Notes: generated by a model from the sequence alone, not told the origin. A stretch of DNA of 38,500 nt from Mesostigma viride (GCA_009746045.1 RPFO01000644.1:477501-516000); one strand, 5' to 3'. Counted from the first letter of the stretch, positions 29,424 to 38,500 are shown. Translations and numbers: made by a program.

Positions 29424-32400
29424 ATGGCGGACGTCATAATTCCAACGTTCTCTTCGGAAATGTCTCGCCACGAATTTTTTATGAGAATCGCCATGGATGA
29501 GGTAATCAGTCCAACGTCTATTGATTACGACACGAATTTACCTTCTAATGTGAAACATTACGGAACTGCCTGCCATTAACCAGTCATAGATTTTGAATGA
29601 CAAATAAATGTTTCATATAAGTCAGCCGCATCAAGTGTACACGCTCCGGACACTTTGTGAATTGTTTGTGCTCATAGCTGTCACAATTTGTCCGCGCTAT
29701 GGTGTTTGGCGTAATTGTTGTCCGTGCTTGCGCACGCGGGCGCCAACAGGCTCGAGCGGCTCTTCAACGGCAGGAAGTTCCTGTTGGGTGAGCGTATCGC
29801 CAAGCCCCACGGTTTATTGCATCGCAGTTATCGGCTTCCTTGTGGTACTCTTGGTAGATAGCAGCGTGCTATATCGATAGGCAACGAGGGGCCTTGCTTG
29901 GCTTGCATATGGCCTTTGGCCCTTTTGCTTTACCTTCAAAGTTACTGCCGCCAAGTCTCTACATCTTTGCATGCTGCATGCAGTTATGATAGCCGCCTAG
30001 TCTGTGCTTTGAGAACCGCCATCTCGCTCCCCAATAAACCCTCCTGGGGTGCTGCACGTCCCCGACTGCTAAATCTGTTCTAGTCCTCTTGTTTTAGCCT
30101 TGTTATTCCAATCTTGGCTGCCAGCTAAATAGCAAACACGCCAGATAACCGTACGCGCGCCAGAAGTGCGTTGAAGGGTTGCATGTCCTCGTCGCCTCCT
30201 CCCTGGCATGGCGGGTAGCGTTTAACCGCGTGCCCGCCATCACGGGCCCCAGACCGTACTACATCAGCTCAATAGAGTTCGGGCTGGATAATCAATTCGA
30301 CAATCAGTGGATAAGGCATGCACACCGACTGGGTAAAAATGCTCGGCTCGCCGAGGCCATTGCCTCGAGCTGCACAGTCGCCTACGCAACGGCTGCGCCT
30401 CTCAACGACAATGGCTGTCACCAAGCCGCTCCTGCCAAGAAGTCGTCATAGCCGTGATGTTCCTAGAATAGCGCCAGTCTTGTTGTGCCACTTGTCATGC
30501 GTGCATGGAAGCACACGGGTTCGCTGGCCGCCGTTCGCCCGTGGAGCTCAAAGCTAAACCCGACATGGAACGATGCTTTCTGTGCGGTTTGATTGAAGGT
30601 GCCTTTGGTAACGCCTTGCCAATGGTGGGAGCATTGGGAAAACACGGTCTCATGCGCGTCGTATCTGTCCTATAGGTCTGCTGGCTGCCATGCATGCACA
30701 CCAGTAGACATGGACGTGATTAGACAGGGATGGGCGATGGGACAACCCTAAACCCTAAACCCTAGACAGCTAGGTCCCTGGCATGGACAGCCCATGGTAT
30801 GCGTGCGTTCTTGCATGCGTGTGTTCTTGCATGTGTGCGTTCTTGCATTTTTGCACCACTGCATTCTGTCACCGTATCCCAGGTTCATGTCCAAACGGTT
30901 CTCGAACCCCGCATCTGCCACAAACGGCGAGCCAAGTGCTTGCCGCAATACAGCCCAACCCGACCCAACCCCACTCCCCTCCCCCCGCCATCTCCTGCAC
31001 CTCCCCCACGCCCGGATCCCAGACACACGCGACCTGACCCCCACCCCAGCCAGACACACACGACCTGACCCCCACCCCAGCCAGACACACGCGACCTGAC
31101 CCCCACCCCAGCCAGACACACACGACCTGACCCCCACCCCAGCCAGACACACACGACCTGACCCCCACCCCAGCCAGACACACACGACCTGACCCCCACC
31201 CCAGCCAGACACACACGACCTGACCCCCACCCCAGCCAGACACACGCGACCTGACCCCCACCCCAGCCAGACACACACGACCTGACCCCCACCCCAGCCA
31301 GACACACACGACCTGACCCCCACCCCAGCCAGACACACACGACCTGACCCCCACCCCAGCCAGACACACACGACCTGACCCCCACCCCAGCCAGTGGTAT
31401 CGCTCCTCGCTCTCTCTCTCTCATCTTGTGCCCACCTCCTGCGCGCTCTCTCTCTCCTTGTGCCCATCACCAGCTGCGTCATCACCAAGGGCGACGTCAT
31501 CCTCGCCCGGGGAAGCAACCGCACCAACGCCACACGCAACGTGAGTTTGTGCGGTTGCGTTGCGTAGGCATCCTACAACCATGGACAGCAACGTCAGTAG
31601 CCACGCTTGTGCAGGGGTGTGGCTCTGTTGACTCTTCGAAACCCTAGCCCTCACTAGCCAGGGTGAGCACAGCAGCAGGGCCTTGGAGCTTTGTGATGTT
31701 CATAGCAACAGCTACTTGGGGGAGTCAATACTTGGTCGAAAATTGACCGAACAGACTCTTGTCACTGTAGCTTGCTGTACGACGGCGGCACACACGGCCA
31801 GCATCCCCCACAGGGCGGCATTTACCAAGCAAGAGGGCAGCAGTGATCTAACGATAGGGTCAGCTAGGGCTGTAGGTATCAGGCCAAGGAGGGGACGCTG
31901 TCCTGGCAACACAGCATCCAGGTATCCCGGCAGGGTAGCAAACGCGGGTAGTCTCCGGCACGAATGTGTGTACGTGAGGGTGCACATATGTGGCGGTGGC
32001 CATGTTTGTACTGGCGTGCGCCTTGGATGTAGACCATGCGGACCTACGGCCGTGACATCCTTGTTGTGGGCTGGATGCGGGCCGTGACATCCTTGTTGTG
32101 GGCTGGATGCGGGCCAGCTTGGGTCTGGTCCCCCGGGGTCCAGGGAACATGGATGCAGGTCCTTTCTATTCCTTACCCCCCCCTCCCCCCAACGGTCCAG
32201 ACATGCGGCTGTCACTTACATGAAGACGCACACCACACGCACACGCACACGCACACGCACACGCACACGCACACGCACACGCACACGCACACGCACACGC
32301 ACACGCACACGCACACGCACACGCACACGCACACGCACATGCCCACGCACACGCACACGCACACGCACACACACACGCACACACACAAACGCACACACGC

Positions 32401-35119
32401 ACACACCCATACACACGCGCGCACTCATGCACATGCACACATAAGCACACGGTTTTGGGTGCTCCCATGCTGCCCTATGTGGGTATGACCCGTCAGGCAG
32501 GCAAGGCTTACCATCCCCACCCGCGCACACACACACACACTGCCCACCCACCCACCCACACACACACACACACTGCACTCTGCCTGCACAGGCGACGCGG
32601 CACGCTGAGATGGAGGCAATCGACAGCATTATGGAGGCGCGCAAGCGCTCCAGGGCCAGCAGCACTCATCTCGCGGGCGGCCCCAGGGGTGGGCGTGCCG
32701 AGGGGGACGACGGCCCTGCCCACCTGGCGTCCGCGACCACCACTGCCGGCGATGGTGGCAGCAACGGATGCGATGGGGGCGGGGAGGATGATGGCCGCAT
32801 ATTGCGCGGGTGCCAGCTTTACGTGTCCTGCGAGCCGTGCATCATGTGCGCCAGCGCACTGTCGTTGCTGGGTGCGTGCGCATCCGCTCTTTGGGCAGCA
32901 ACTGGCCGTCCCGCTGGGTGCATGCCTGTCTGTAGGCATGCCGCACGCGCAGGCGTCTTTTGGTCACTTGACATGAATCCCTTGATGTCGCATGCGGTCA
33001 CTGGACATGAATCCCTTGATGTCGCATGCGGTCACTTGACTTGAACACCTTGATGTCGCATGCGGTCACTTGACTTGAACACCTTGATGTCGCATGCGGT
33101 CACTTGACTTGAACACCTTGATGTCGCATGCGGTCACTTGACTTGAACACCTTGAGGCTGCATGCGCTCACTTGGTACTTTGAGGGCAGCTAGTACATAT
33201 TTTTTGAGGGGGGGGCAGGACCTCCCGTTTCGGGGGCATGGGTAGCACAAACAGCCAGGGGGGGAGCAGGTGACCCGCCCTTGGCCAGGTGATGGCATGC
33301 CCCGATGTCAGTGGATAGCGAGCGCACCGGTGGCATCCGTCACCTGGGTGGTTTCTGGCAGGGGAGTGCGCACAACTGCCAACAACTGGCTTCCCAACCG
33401 CGGTCCGAGAGCAGCTGGGGAGCCCGGTCCGATTGTGGCACCTTGGCGAGTGATGCCATCAGCTCTTGACACTCTGCACAGGGGGGGAAGTTGCTCTGCC
33501 GATGATGCCTTGCACGCCATCGCTTGCACTGAACCGGCATGGCCACGCCATCGCTTGCACTGAACCGGCATGGCCCATGGCTTAGTCTGCTCCACCTGCC
33601 GACTACTGCTCCACCTGTCGACTACTGCTCCACCTGTCGACTACTGCTCCACCTGTCGACTACTGCTCCACCTGTCGACTACTGCTCCACCTGTCGACTA
33701 CTGCTCCACCTGTCCACTACTGCTCCACCTGTCCACTACTGCTCCACCTGTCGACTACTGTTCCACCTGCTGGTTGCTATTCTGACATGGCATTGTTAGG
33801 AATCATGCCCCGCCACGTGTTTGTATGCTCGCGCGCCACTGCCGGCACGTGGGCTGGATGGGTGCTGGGTGGGTCAACCCCTCCCTGGCAGGTATCGAGA
33901 GTGTTGTCTATGGCTGCGCCAATGACCGTTTCGGCGGCTGTGGCTCGGTGCTGAGTCTCCACCGCGACGGGTGTGGCCACTGCGGCGTGGGGGAGTTGCC
34001 TGGGGAAGCGGCGCTGCAGGGCCCAGGGGAGGGCGGTCGGGACCACGGGTACGTGCGCCAGTGTGGGAAATGGTGCGCCGGTGCATGGGCCTTGTGGGGC
34101 GGGTGGGCTCACGCAGGGAGCAGTGTGCATGGTGAGGTTGTAGCCGGTGCGCTTGCCAGGTATGTTGGGATGATGGACACGCAAGATGTTGGGATGGTGG
34201 ACCTTTGCCATGCAGCACCTGGTTTGGGCATGTACGTTTCTAGGGATTTCCTTGTAGGGTGAGGCTCTTGTTGTCTTGCTGCGGCTGTGGCTGGTATGCA
34301 GACGGACGAATTGGGAGCCGGCAGCCAGCCTAGACCTTGCTCACGCCGTCAAATTTCCTACCAGTACACGTGGTGGGCTGTGGCTGGGATCCCTCTTGCC
34401 GTTGAGGTTTGGGCGGCATGCGGGGGATGCTGGCGACCACACATGCTTGCGGGGGATGCTGGCTACTGGCGACCACACATGCATGCGGGGGATGCTGGCT
34501 ACCACACATGTCAGCACGCGCGTGCATCCAACACTGTGCGCGGGCCTCGCATGCAACACAGTACTGGCATGGCTTGGTCGCTTGTGTGCCTGCCCATGGT
34601 TTGGTCCATGAGGGGGCAGGTGGGGGTGGGGATTAAGAAGGGCTGAATCCTGCTGCAAGTTCATGGTTGCAGCGGGTGTGTTACCCCGTAGGTGCGCTGG
34701 TGTGTTGCGATGGTGGGCCCATACCGTGCCATGGACCACCCCATGCGTGTGGACATGGACCACGTGGTTGACCATGTGGATGGCAGTGCGGGGTGATGGG
34801 TGCATGCGGCGTGTGTGCCACATATCACAGGGCTGACCAGCAGGGACCACCTGCCAGGAACCACAGCTACGAGTGCGTGGCGGGAGTTTTCGCTGACGAA
34901 GCCATTGAGCTGTTCAAGGAGTTTTACATCAAGGGCAACCCAAAAGGTAGGAAGTTGTCTACTCATGACAACCTAGAAGGCATTAGATTTTATGTGAAGG
35001 GCAGTTCGAGAGATGGAGTTCTGTGTAGAGGGCAACTGCCTCAAAGCTTGGTAATGGGCGACTGCTATACAGCTTCTGCTCTTGTCAAAGAAGTGTGGCG
35101 CATAGTTTGCTTGAGCTGA
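29424..35119 (+). CDS. TAD2: tRNA-specific adenosine-34 deaminase catalytic subunit (TAD2/ADAT2), six exons
   Basis: Exons: 29424-29501, 29750-29787, 31474-31540, 32592-32871, 33892-34048, 34831-35119. All five introns are GT-AG, phases match throughout, and the product is 302 residues. The family converts adenosine to inosine at the wobble position of tRNAs, working as a heterodimer with TAD3/ADAT3. Visible motifs in order: N-terminal [20 protein letters not shown], then VPVGCVI; TRHAE with His65 as zinc ligand and Glu67 as proton shuttle; EPCIMC with zinc ligands Cys144 and Cys147; the family signature [13 protein letters not shown] at about 161-173; and the C-terminal helix [12 protein letters not shown] at about 228-239. 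The start ATG lies in the first exon with the conserved N-terminal helix right after it. Oddities are a Gly/Asp-rich insertion of roughly 45 residues between HAE and PCIMC, a second Gly/Glu-rich insertion after GGCGS, and an uncertain 3' end. Introns are loaded with minisatellites. The identification is firm; exon edges are inferred from sequence only. Confidence 0.93.
30744..30765. repeat. Interstitial plant-type telomere repeat, three copies
   Basis: AACCCTAAACCCTAAACCCT is three copies of the 7-bp CCCTAAA repeat, the Arabidopsis-type telomere sequence also used by many green algae. It lies in TAD2 intron 2. Confidence 0.9.
31020..31393. repeat. 31-bp minisatellite, 12 copies
   Basis: Units contain AGACACACACGACCTGACCC and CCACCCCAGCC; a few copies have ACACGCG instead of ACACACG. 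It lies in TAD2 intron 2, 80 bp before exon 3. The period of 31 rotates the frame, yet stops are absent, so long frames across it are spurious. Confidence 0.97.
32232..32430. repeat. (CACACG)n and CA-rich alternating purine-pyrimidine tract
   Basis: About 200 bp of CACACG/CACACA alternation in TAD2 intron 3, followed by smaller CA runs at 32526-32575. The strict alternation favours Z-DNA. Confidence 0.95.
32592..32871 (+). CDS. TAD2: TAD2 exon 4: HAE and PCIMC catalytic motifs with low-complexity insert
   Basis: This 280-nt exon enters in phase 0 and leaves after one base. It carries both halves of the cytidine-deaminase-like active site: [10 protein letters not shown] at its start and [14 protein letters not shown] at its end. 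Between them lies a Gly/Asp/Ala/Thr-rich segment (residues about 79-130). It makes the HAE-to-PC distance about 80 residues, whereas animal ADAT2 has about 35 to my knowledge. The insert has no stop and keeps frame, and no internal GT-AG pair is obviously better, so I read it as coding. A disordered loop tolerated on the enzyme surface is my inference. Confidence 0.9.
32962..33170. repeat. 34-bp minisatellite, six copies
   Basis: Units contain GGTCACTTGACTTGAACACC and TTGATGTCGCATGC. The first two copies differ (ACATGAATCCC) and the last is degenerate. It lies in TAD2 intron 4 and is AG-free on the sense strand except in the last copy. Confidence 0.96.
33518..33575. repeat. Two-copy ~29-bp direct repeat
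   Basis: The segment GCCATCGCTTGCACTGAACC with GGCATGGCC is present twice in tandem just before the 19-bp array. Confidence 0.9.
33587..33768. repeat. 19-bp minisatellite, ~9.5 copies
   Basis: The unit is CTGCTCCACCTGTCGACTA, with variants GTCCACTA and GCCGACTA. It lies in TAD2 intron 4 and is AG-free on the sense strand; it holds a SalI-like GTCGAC palindrome in most units. Confidence 0.96.
34413..34512. repeat. ~30-bp imperfect repeat, three copies
   Basis: Copies of GCGGGGGATGCTGGC with CGACCACACATGC or TACCACACATG. It lies in TAD2 intron 5. Confidence 0.88.
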
Positions 35120-35134
35120 GTTTATTGGTTAGTA

Positions 35135-35320
35135 CTAGCAGAGAGCGTTCTTGCCTCGACTGCCACACTCGTGGATAGGAGAATGCGCCATCGTTTTATG
35201 TTCCTTTGGTGAAAGCACTGGATCATAATTAAGAGGGCCGTCGAGTCGCTGTAAGTAAAGCACGTGAAAGGCCGTGTCTCTCATAATTTTCAACCTATGT
35301 GGATGATCCTGGATGTCCAT
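35135..35320 (-). CDS. Uncharacterised 61-codon ORF convergent with TAD2
   Basis: Minus-strand frame ending 16 bases beyond the TAD2 stop. It reads MDIQDHPHRLKIMRDTAFHV and continues with YLQRLDGPLNYDPVL-type sequence. The frame is open a little further upstream to a TAG. It overlaps the possible last TAD2 intron, so it is either a terminal exon of a convergent gene or a chance frame in TAD2 3' sequence. Confidence 0.15.
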   Translation of the reverse strand: MDIQDHPHRLKIMRDTAFHVLYLQRLDGPLNYDPVLSPKEHKTMAHSPIHECGSRGKNALC

Positions 35321-35332
35321 TTGTTCTGGCAG

Positions 35333-35343
35333 ACGCCCCCTAA
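35333..35343 (+). CDS. TAD2: Alternative TAD2 terminal exon (DAP-stop)
   Basis: In exon 6 the family-conserved residues NP are followed by AAAG and a possible donor GTAGGA at 34947. Splicing from 34946 to the acceptor TTCTGGCAG ending at 35332 would add Asp-Ala-Pro and stop at TAA 35341-35343, giving 248 residues. The family usually has an Ala-Pro after NPx, which favours this. Against it, reading straight through gives an open frame to TGA at 35117-35119, and a TGTAA, the usual green-algal poly(A) signal, lies at 35250-35254. I cannot choose between the two. Confidence 0.4.
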
Positions 35344-35631
35344 GGAATACCTACTGCGCTAGTTACTAGCGTGGCACGACGCCGGAGTAGTGTTCCGGTC
35401 CTGAGAAGCTCATGGCTCGTGGGGTCTGTCGTGCAGGGCCCATGTAGTATCGCAAGCACTGCCGAGGCGGGGCAGCTTCTGCATCCTGATGGAGCGGGAA
35501 TACGTTGGTTTTGGGCGCAGCACAGCTGCACCCACAGGGAGCACGCTTTTCCTTTAGTATGATTGTGTCATGCCTCACGACAGTGACCAGGCAGCCGCAG
35601 CCGGAAGCTGCTGTGGCTCTGACTCTGCATG

Positions 35632-35705
35632 GGGTGCCGTCGAGGGCATGTGACGCTGCATGGGTTGACGTCGAGGGCATGTGACGCTGCATGGGGTGAC
35701 CTCGG
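35632..35705. repeat. ~29-bp imperfect repeat, three copies
   Basis: Copies of GCATGGGGTG (or GGTTGA) plus TCGAGGGCATGTGACGCT in the region downstream of TAD2. Confidence 0.88.
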
Positions 35706-35885
35706 GGCCATCCCAGAAGGTGGGTACAGACTCTCCCCATCATGTCTCCGTTGCGATGCCTCGACTACGGACGATTCATGACGACGTCAGCACTGAGAAC
35801 ATCCACATATTGCTGGTCCTGTCGGATGTATGGTTGATGGGTTGCTGCACTCCTAACTTGCTGCCATGGGAACTTGTGTGGCTGT

Positions 35886-36227
35886 TCAACCTGACAGCTC
35901 CGAAGCCGCATCGTCCTCTGCAACTCTAGCGACGGGAGAAAGGGGCGGACGTGTGAAGGAGCCGTGGGCGCGCAGTGCAAGGTATTTGGCCACCGGGTGT
36001 TTATTTTCCGGGATTAACGCTAGCAATTCAGGATAAGCACATACTTCTCGGTGGTCATTTGTCAGAATGATGCATTTAACATAGAGGTCAAGAAGTGAGA
36101 CGTGGAACCCTAGTATTTGCATTCCTGGTGATCCTCCACCCGCACTCCTCCAGCTTAGGGCGCGCCCCTGTTTCTCTGCCCCTTGCTTAGACCTAAAAGT
36201 GATAGCCAGCAAACACACGCACACCAT
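35886..36227 (-). CDS. Uncharacterised 113-codon ORF
   Basis: Open minus-strand frame in AT-richer DNA downstream of TAD2. Its middle is protein-like (SLLDLYVKCIILTNDHREVC, then PELLALIPENKHPVAKYLAL). There is no motif I recognise, no repeat, and no clear splice partner. It may be a transposon remnant or a chance ORF. Confidence 0.15.
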   Translation of the reverse strand: MVCVCLLAITFRSKQGAEKQGRALSWRSAGGGSPGMQILGFHVSLLDLYVKCIILTNDHREVCAYPELLALIPENKHPVAKYLALRAHGSFTRPPLSPVARVAEDDAASELSG

Positions 36228-37030
36228 TTCGGATGCATGTGTGCGGAGCCCTGGCTTTCCCTTCCCTTATTTGAAAGTGCGTGCACCAAGTGAAGACTAT
36301 GAGGGCTTAGCTAGCAGCATGCCGAATGAGACATAAGGAAGCAATTTCGCTGTGACATAAGGAAGCAATTTCAAAGTGGCCGGGAATTTGACTGAGCCCT
36401 TCTTACCAGCTCCCAGGAAGGCGGCTAAAGATTACCAAAGGTTTCACAACTTGACGTGTTGCCCCATCAATTGTGTAAAACAAGCAGGACATTGCCAAAC
36501 AATTACAGATTTTTAGAGTCGCATGCAGTCCTTGTTTTGTCACTGGTTTGTGTGTGCATATTGTATCGATTGCTTGTGTGTACTCAGGAATTTTTTTCAG
36601 CCTATGTTGCCTGTACTGTCAGAGACATGGCATGGATCCTTGACTTCCCCCACTAGCTAAGTAGGTTTGCTGCATGCTTATCAGGCTAAATTGGCTTACC
36701 CTGATGATGTTTGCTGCTTCTGGTTTGCTGCCAATGCAGAACGAGGACCTGATGAGAATGTGCTGCCCCGTCGTGATGAATTGCTGGACCAGCTCAGCAG
36801 ATTGCAACCATCTGCCTAGACCAAGATAACCTGCCTGCCTATATGCCAAATGGTCAAGGATAGCCCGAGATCGCCACCGTTAAATAACTGTGCACCTTTG
36901 ATATTAGTAACCTCAGCAGTTGTACTGGCCAGTCTGGTGATACTCAGTGCTGTGTTTGGGTGGATGTCAGCAGCTCGGGTTCCGGAAGCTAACACGTAGT
37001 CCTGTTTTCCCCTAACCACAATGTCTAAAA

Positions 37031-37136
37031 GCCTTGTGCTCCCACAGCGACTCCAACTTCAATACTTTCTAGTGGCTCGTTGCCTTGTGCGCCCACAGCA
37101 ATTCCAACTTCAATGTACTTTCTAGTGGCGCGTTGC
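37031..37136. repeat. ~52-bp direct repeat, two copies
   Basis: The segment GCCTTGTGCTCCCACAGC through TTTCTAGTGGCTCGTT is repeated as GCCTTGTGCGCCCACAGC through TTTCTAGTGGCGCGTT. Confidence 0.93.
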
Positions 37137-37179
37137 CTGGCAGTTGGCTTGTGGATTACCTCGGCCCTTAATGGACCCT

Positions 37180-37231
37180 CCGTTTCTGGACCTTCTGTCT
37201 CTGGACCTTCCGTCTCTGGACCTTCCGTCTC
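37180..37231. repeat. 12-bp tandem repeat, four copies
   Basis: Four copies of TCTGGACCTTCCG-like sequence in the AT-richer downstream region. Confidence 0.9.
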
Positions 37232-37752
37232 GCTAAGAAGCCATGCATGCTACATCCACTAGTTGATCCATCCATGCAGGCGTGGCAACTTGTCTGGCAA
37301 TTCTAACTTGGCTTTGATTTCCAAGAGTGCACATCAAGGTATTGTCAATCTGGACAACGTACTCATGGATCTGATCGACATTCATGCCACACATGTGGCA
37401 TGCTGCACGCACACTGATGTACAGGCGATCCGCATCCAGATTGTATTAGTTTAAGATCGCGATCTCTTCCAGGCCGCCCTGCCATCCTTGATCTTTGATC
37501 AATTTAATCAATCAAACATCCATGATATGCAAAGTTTGCACAAGTTGCATGCAATCTTGTATGTAGTTACTTCCCGCGCCATGCATGATAGATGATTTGC
37601 ATGGATGACTTGTAAAGACAGGTGGCAGGAAGTACATTATGAATTGATTACACCGCCCCCAAATAGGTGGGGGCTGTGCATGTGACCAAACTTTGTGACC
37701 ATAGTGCTTGGGGCTGGCCATGGTGCCCGCAAACCTGCACAACTAGAAGCTA

Positions 37753-37827
37753 GATTAATTAATTAATTAATTAATTAATTAATTAATTAATTAATTAATT
37801 AATTAATTAATTAATTAATTAATTAAT
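37753..37827. repeat. (TTAA)n microsatellite
   Basis: About 18 TTAA units directly beside the palindrome CACGTGACTGCGTCACGTG. A smaller (ATTA)n of six units lies at 37890-37914. Confidence 0.97.
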
Positions 37828-37830
37828 AGA

Positions 37831-37849
37831 CACGTGACTGCGTCACGTG
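37831..37849. other. Perfect palindrome CACGTGAC-TGC-GTCACGTG
   Basis: Eight-base arms with two CACGTG cores beside the (TTAA)n tract. Related sequences occur at 26961-26980 (CATGTGACTGCGCCACATG) and about 15868-15885 (CACGTGACTGCACAATG), both in AT-richer intergenic DNA. Confidence 0.85.
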
Positions 37850-37889
37850 AGCATAAGTCCTCAGTGGGAGGGGAACATGGGATGGAATG

Positions 37890-38080
37890 GATTAATTAAT
37901 TAATTAATTAATTAAAATCATAGCTCCGTTGGGAGCATATGTAACACATAGCCCTGAGAAAGGGGCATCTATGGGTTTGTAATACAATCAGGGCGACAAA
38001 CTGCAGGTGGAGGATGTACAACTATCACCTGCTCTGGGTGCACAAGGTGCACCTGCACCGCCATGATGGTTCATGCCTCC
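37890..38080 (-). mobile_element. SINE-like dispersed repeat, copy 1, with (TTAA)n tail
   Basis: Shares with copy 2 the blocks CTCCGTTGGGAG(C/T)ATATGTA(A/G)CACATAG, AGGGGGCAT-like, ACTTGCTCT/CACCTGCTCT and GGTGCACCTGCACC-like in the same order, at roughly 75-80% identity by eye. On the minus strand it ends in a short AT microsatellite. That is the 3' tail style of some non-LTR retrotransposons and SINEs. No coding capacity is visible. The 5' limit is uncertain. Confidence 0.6.
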
Positions 38081-38295
38081 TTAACAAAGCACAGGCACCC
38101 AGGGCGGCTTGAGGAGAGGGCCTAGAAGGCCTGCATGACATGGAATGGATGGTGTAAGCTATCTAGGTCCTAGTTACAGGGGTGTGGGCACCGCGGCCCG
38201 AATCGCTATGAGTGCCATACGCGGTCACACGCGGAGCCCCCACAGACTTGGGGGTGGTCTCCTTCATCACTACTTGCCATCTATCCTTGCGTACC

Positions 38296-38480
38296 ATTGA
38301 ATTGAATTGAATTGTAACATAACTCCGTTGGGAGTATATGTAGCACATAGCCCTTGAGAGGGGGCATATGGCCTATCATACATCCTAAGCTACTTCCTGC
38401 AAGGGTGGGGATGTAAACAACACTTGCTCTAGGTGCACCAAGGCACCTGCACCCTCATGATGTATCGCGCTATGCCCAGT
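38296..38480 (-). mobile_element. SINE-like dispersed repeat, copy 2, with (AATTC)n tail
   Basis: Diverged second copy of the repeat at 37890-38080, with an extra ~20-bp block in the middle. On the minus strand it ends in about three AATTC units (plus-strand GAATT at 38296-38314). It has a different tail microsatellite from copy 1, which argues for independent insertions rather than one tandem duplication. Confidence 0.58.
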
Positions 38481-38500
38481 TAAGGGGGAGCGTGGCATGT

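Larger units (their letters stand above)
35344..38500. other. AT-richer region downstream of TAD2
   Basis: Base composition is visibly less GC-rich than the left half. It contains short direct repeats, the (TTAA)n tracts, a palindrome and two SINE-like copies. Frames are short; only the minus ORF at 35886-36227 looks mildly protein-like. Confidence 0.6.

Noticed and set aside
30748-31539. Trp/Gly/Val-rich minus-strand ORFs across the 31-bp array
   Set aside because: The 31-bp unit has no stop in any minus frame, so the frames are artefacts. The locus is a TAD2 intron.
32962-33170. Possible CRISPR array (34-bp repeats)
   Set aside because: Units are directly adjacent with no unique spacers, in a eukaryotic intron.
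35366-35743. 125-codon minus ORF downstream of TAD2
   Set aside because: It crosses the three-copy 29-bp repeat and shows no protein-like composition.

Overview
The window looks like nuclear DNA of a eukaryote, most likely a green alga with a repeat-rich, GC-rich genome. I see no operons or prokaryotic genes. I do see short exons bounded by GT-AG splice sites, long introns full of minisatellites, and an interstitial run of plant-type CCCTAAA telomere repeat. The species cannot be fixed from the sequence alone. Very long open frames here (up to about 1,800 codons) are artefacts of tandem arrays whose unit length is a multiple of three. I found the real genes by joining short exons with matching reading phase.

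Three spliced genes can be reconstructed. (1) Minus strand, 13253 down to 1391: nine exons with consistent phase encode a 439-residue coiled-coil protein with one cysteine-rich exon; its second intron carries a ~5 kb, 18/21-bp minisatellite. (2) Plus strand, about 16223 (tentative first exon) or 17322 to 26172: eight or nine exons encode a proline-rich plus coiled-coil protein of about 350-362 residues; its introns hold a 9-bp array, a 700-bp pyrimidine array, a TG tract and a telomere-like C-rich array. (3) Plus strand, 29424 to 35119 (or 35343): six exons encode the catalytic subunit of tRNA adenosine-34 deaminase (TAD2/ADAT2), the one confidently named gene. It has a full zinc/catalytic motif set and a low-complexity insertion between the HAE and PCxxC motifs.

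Layout: 1-1390, downstream flank of gene 1 with microsatellites and a 33-bp G-rich array; 1391-13253, gene 1; 13254-16222, divergent intergenic region with a degraded-looking basic ORF on the minus strand; 16223-26172, gene 2; 26173-29423, intergenic with a 29-bp array; 29424-35343, TAD2; 35344-38500, AT-richer intergenic DNA with (TTAA)n and two SINE-like repeat copies. Genes 1 and 2 are divergent; genes 2 and 3 are co-directional. I see no functional link between the genes.

The most notable pattern is that most long tandem arrays inside introns contain no AG dinucleotide on the transcribed strand. One such AG-free stretch of about 806 nt runs right up to a predicted 3' splice site. This suggests that intronic repeats are filtered for, or used as, splice-silent AG-exclusion tracts.
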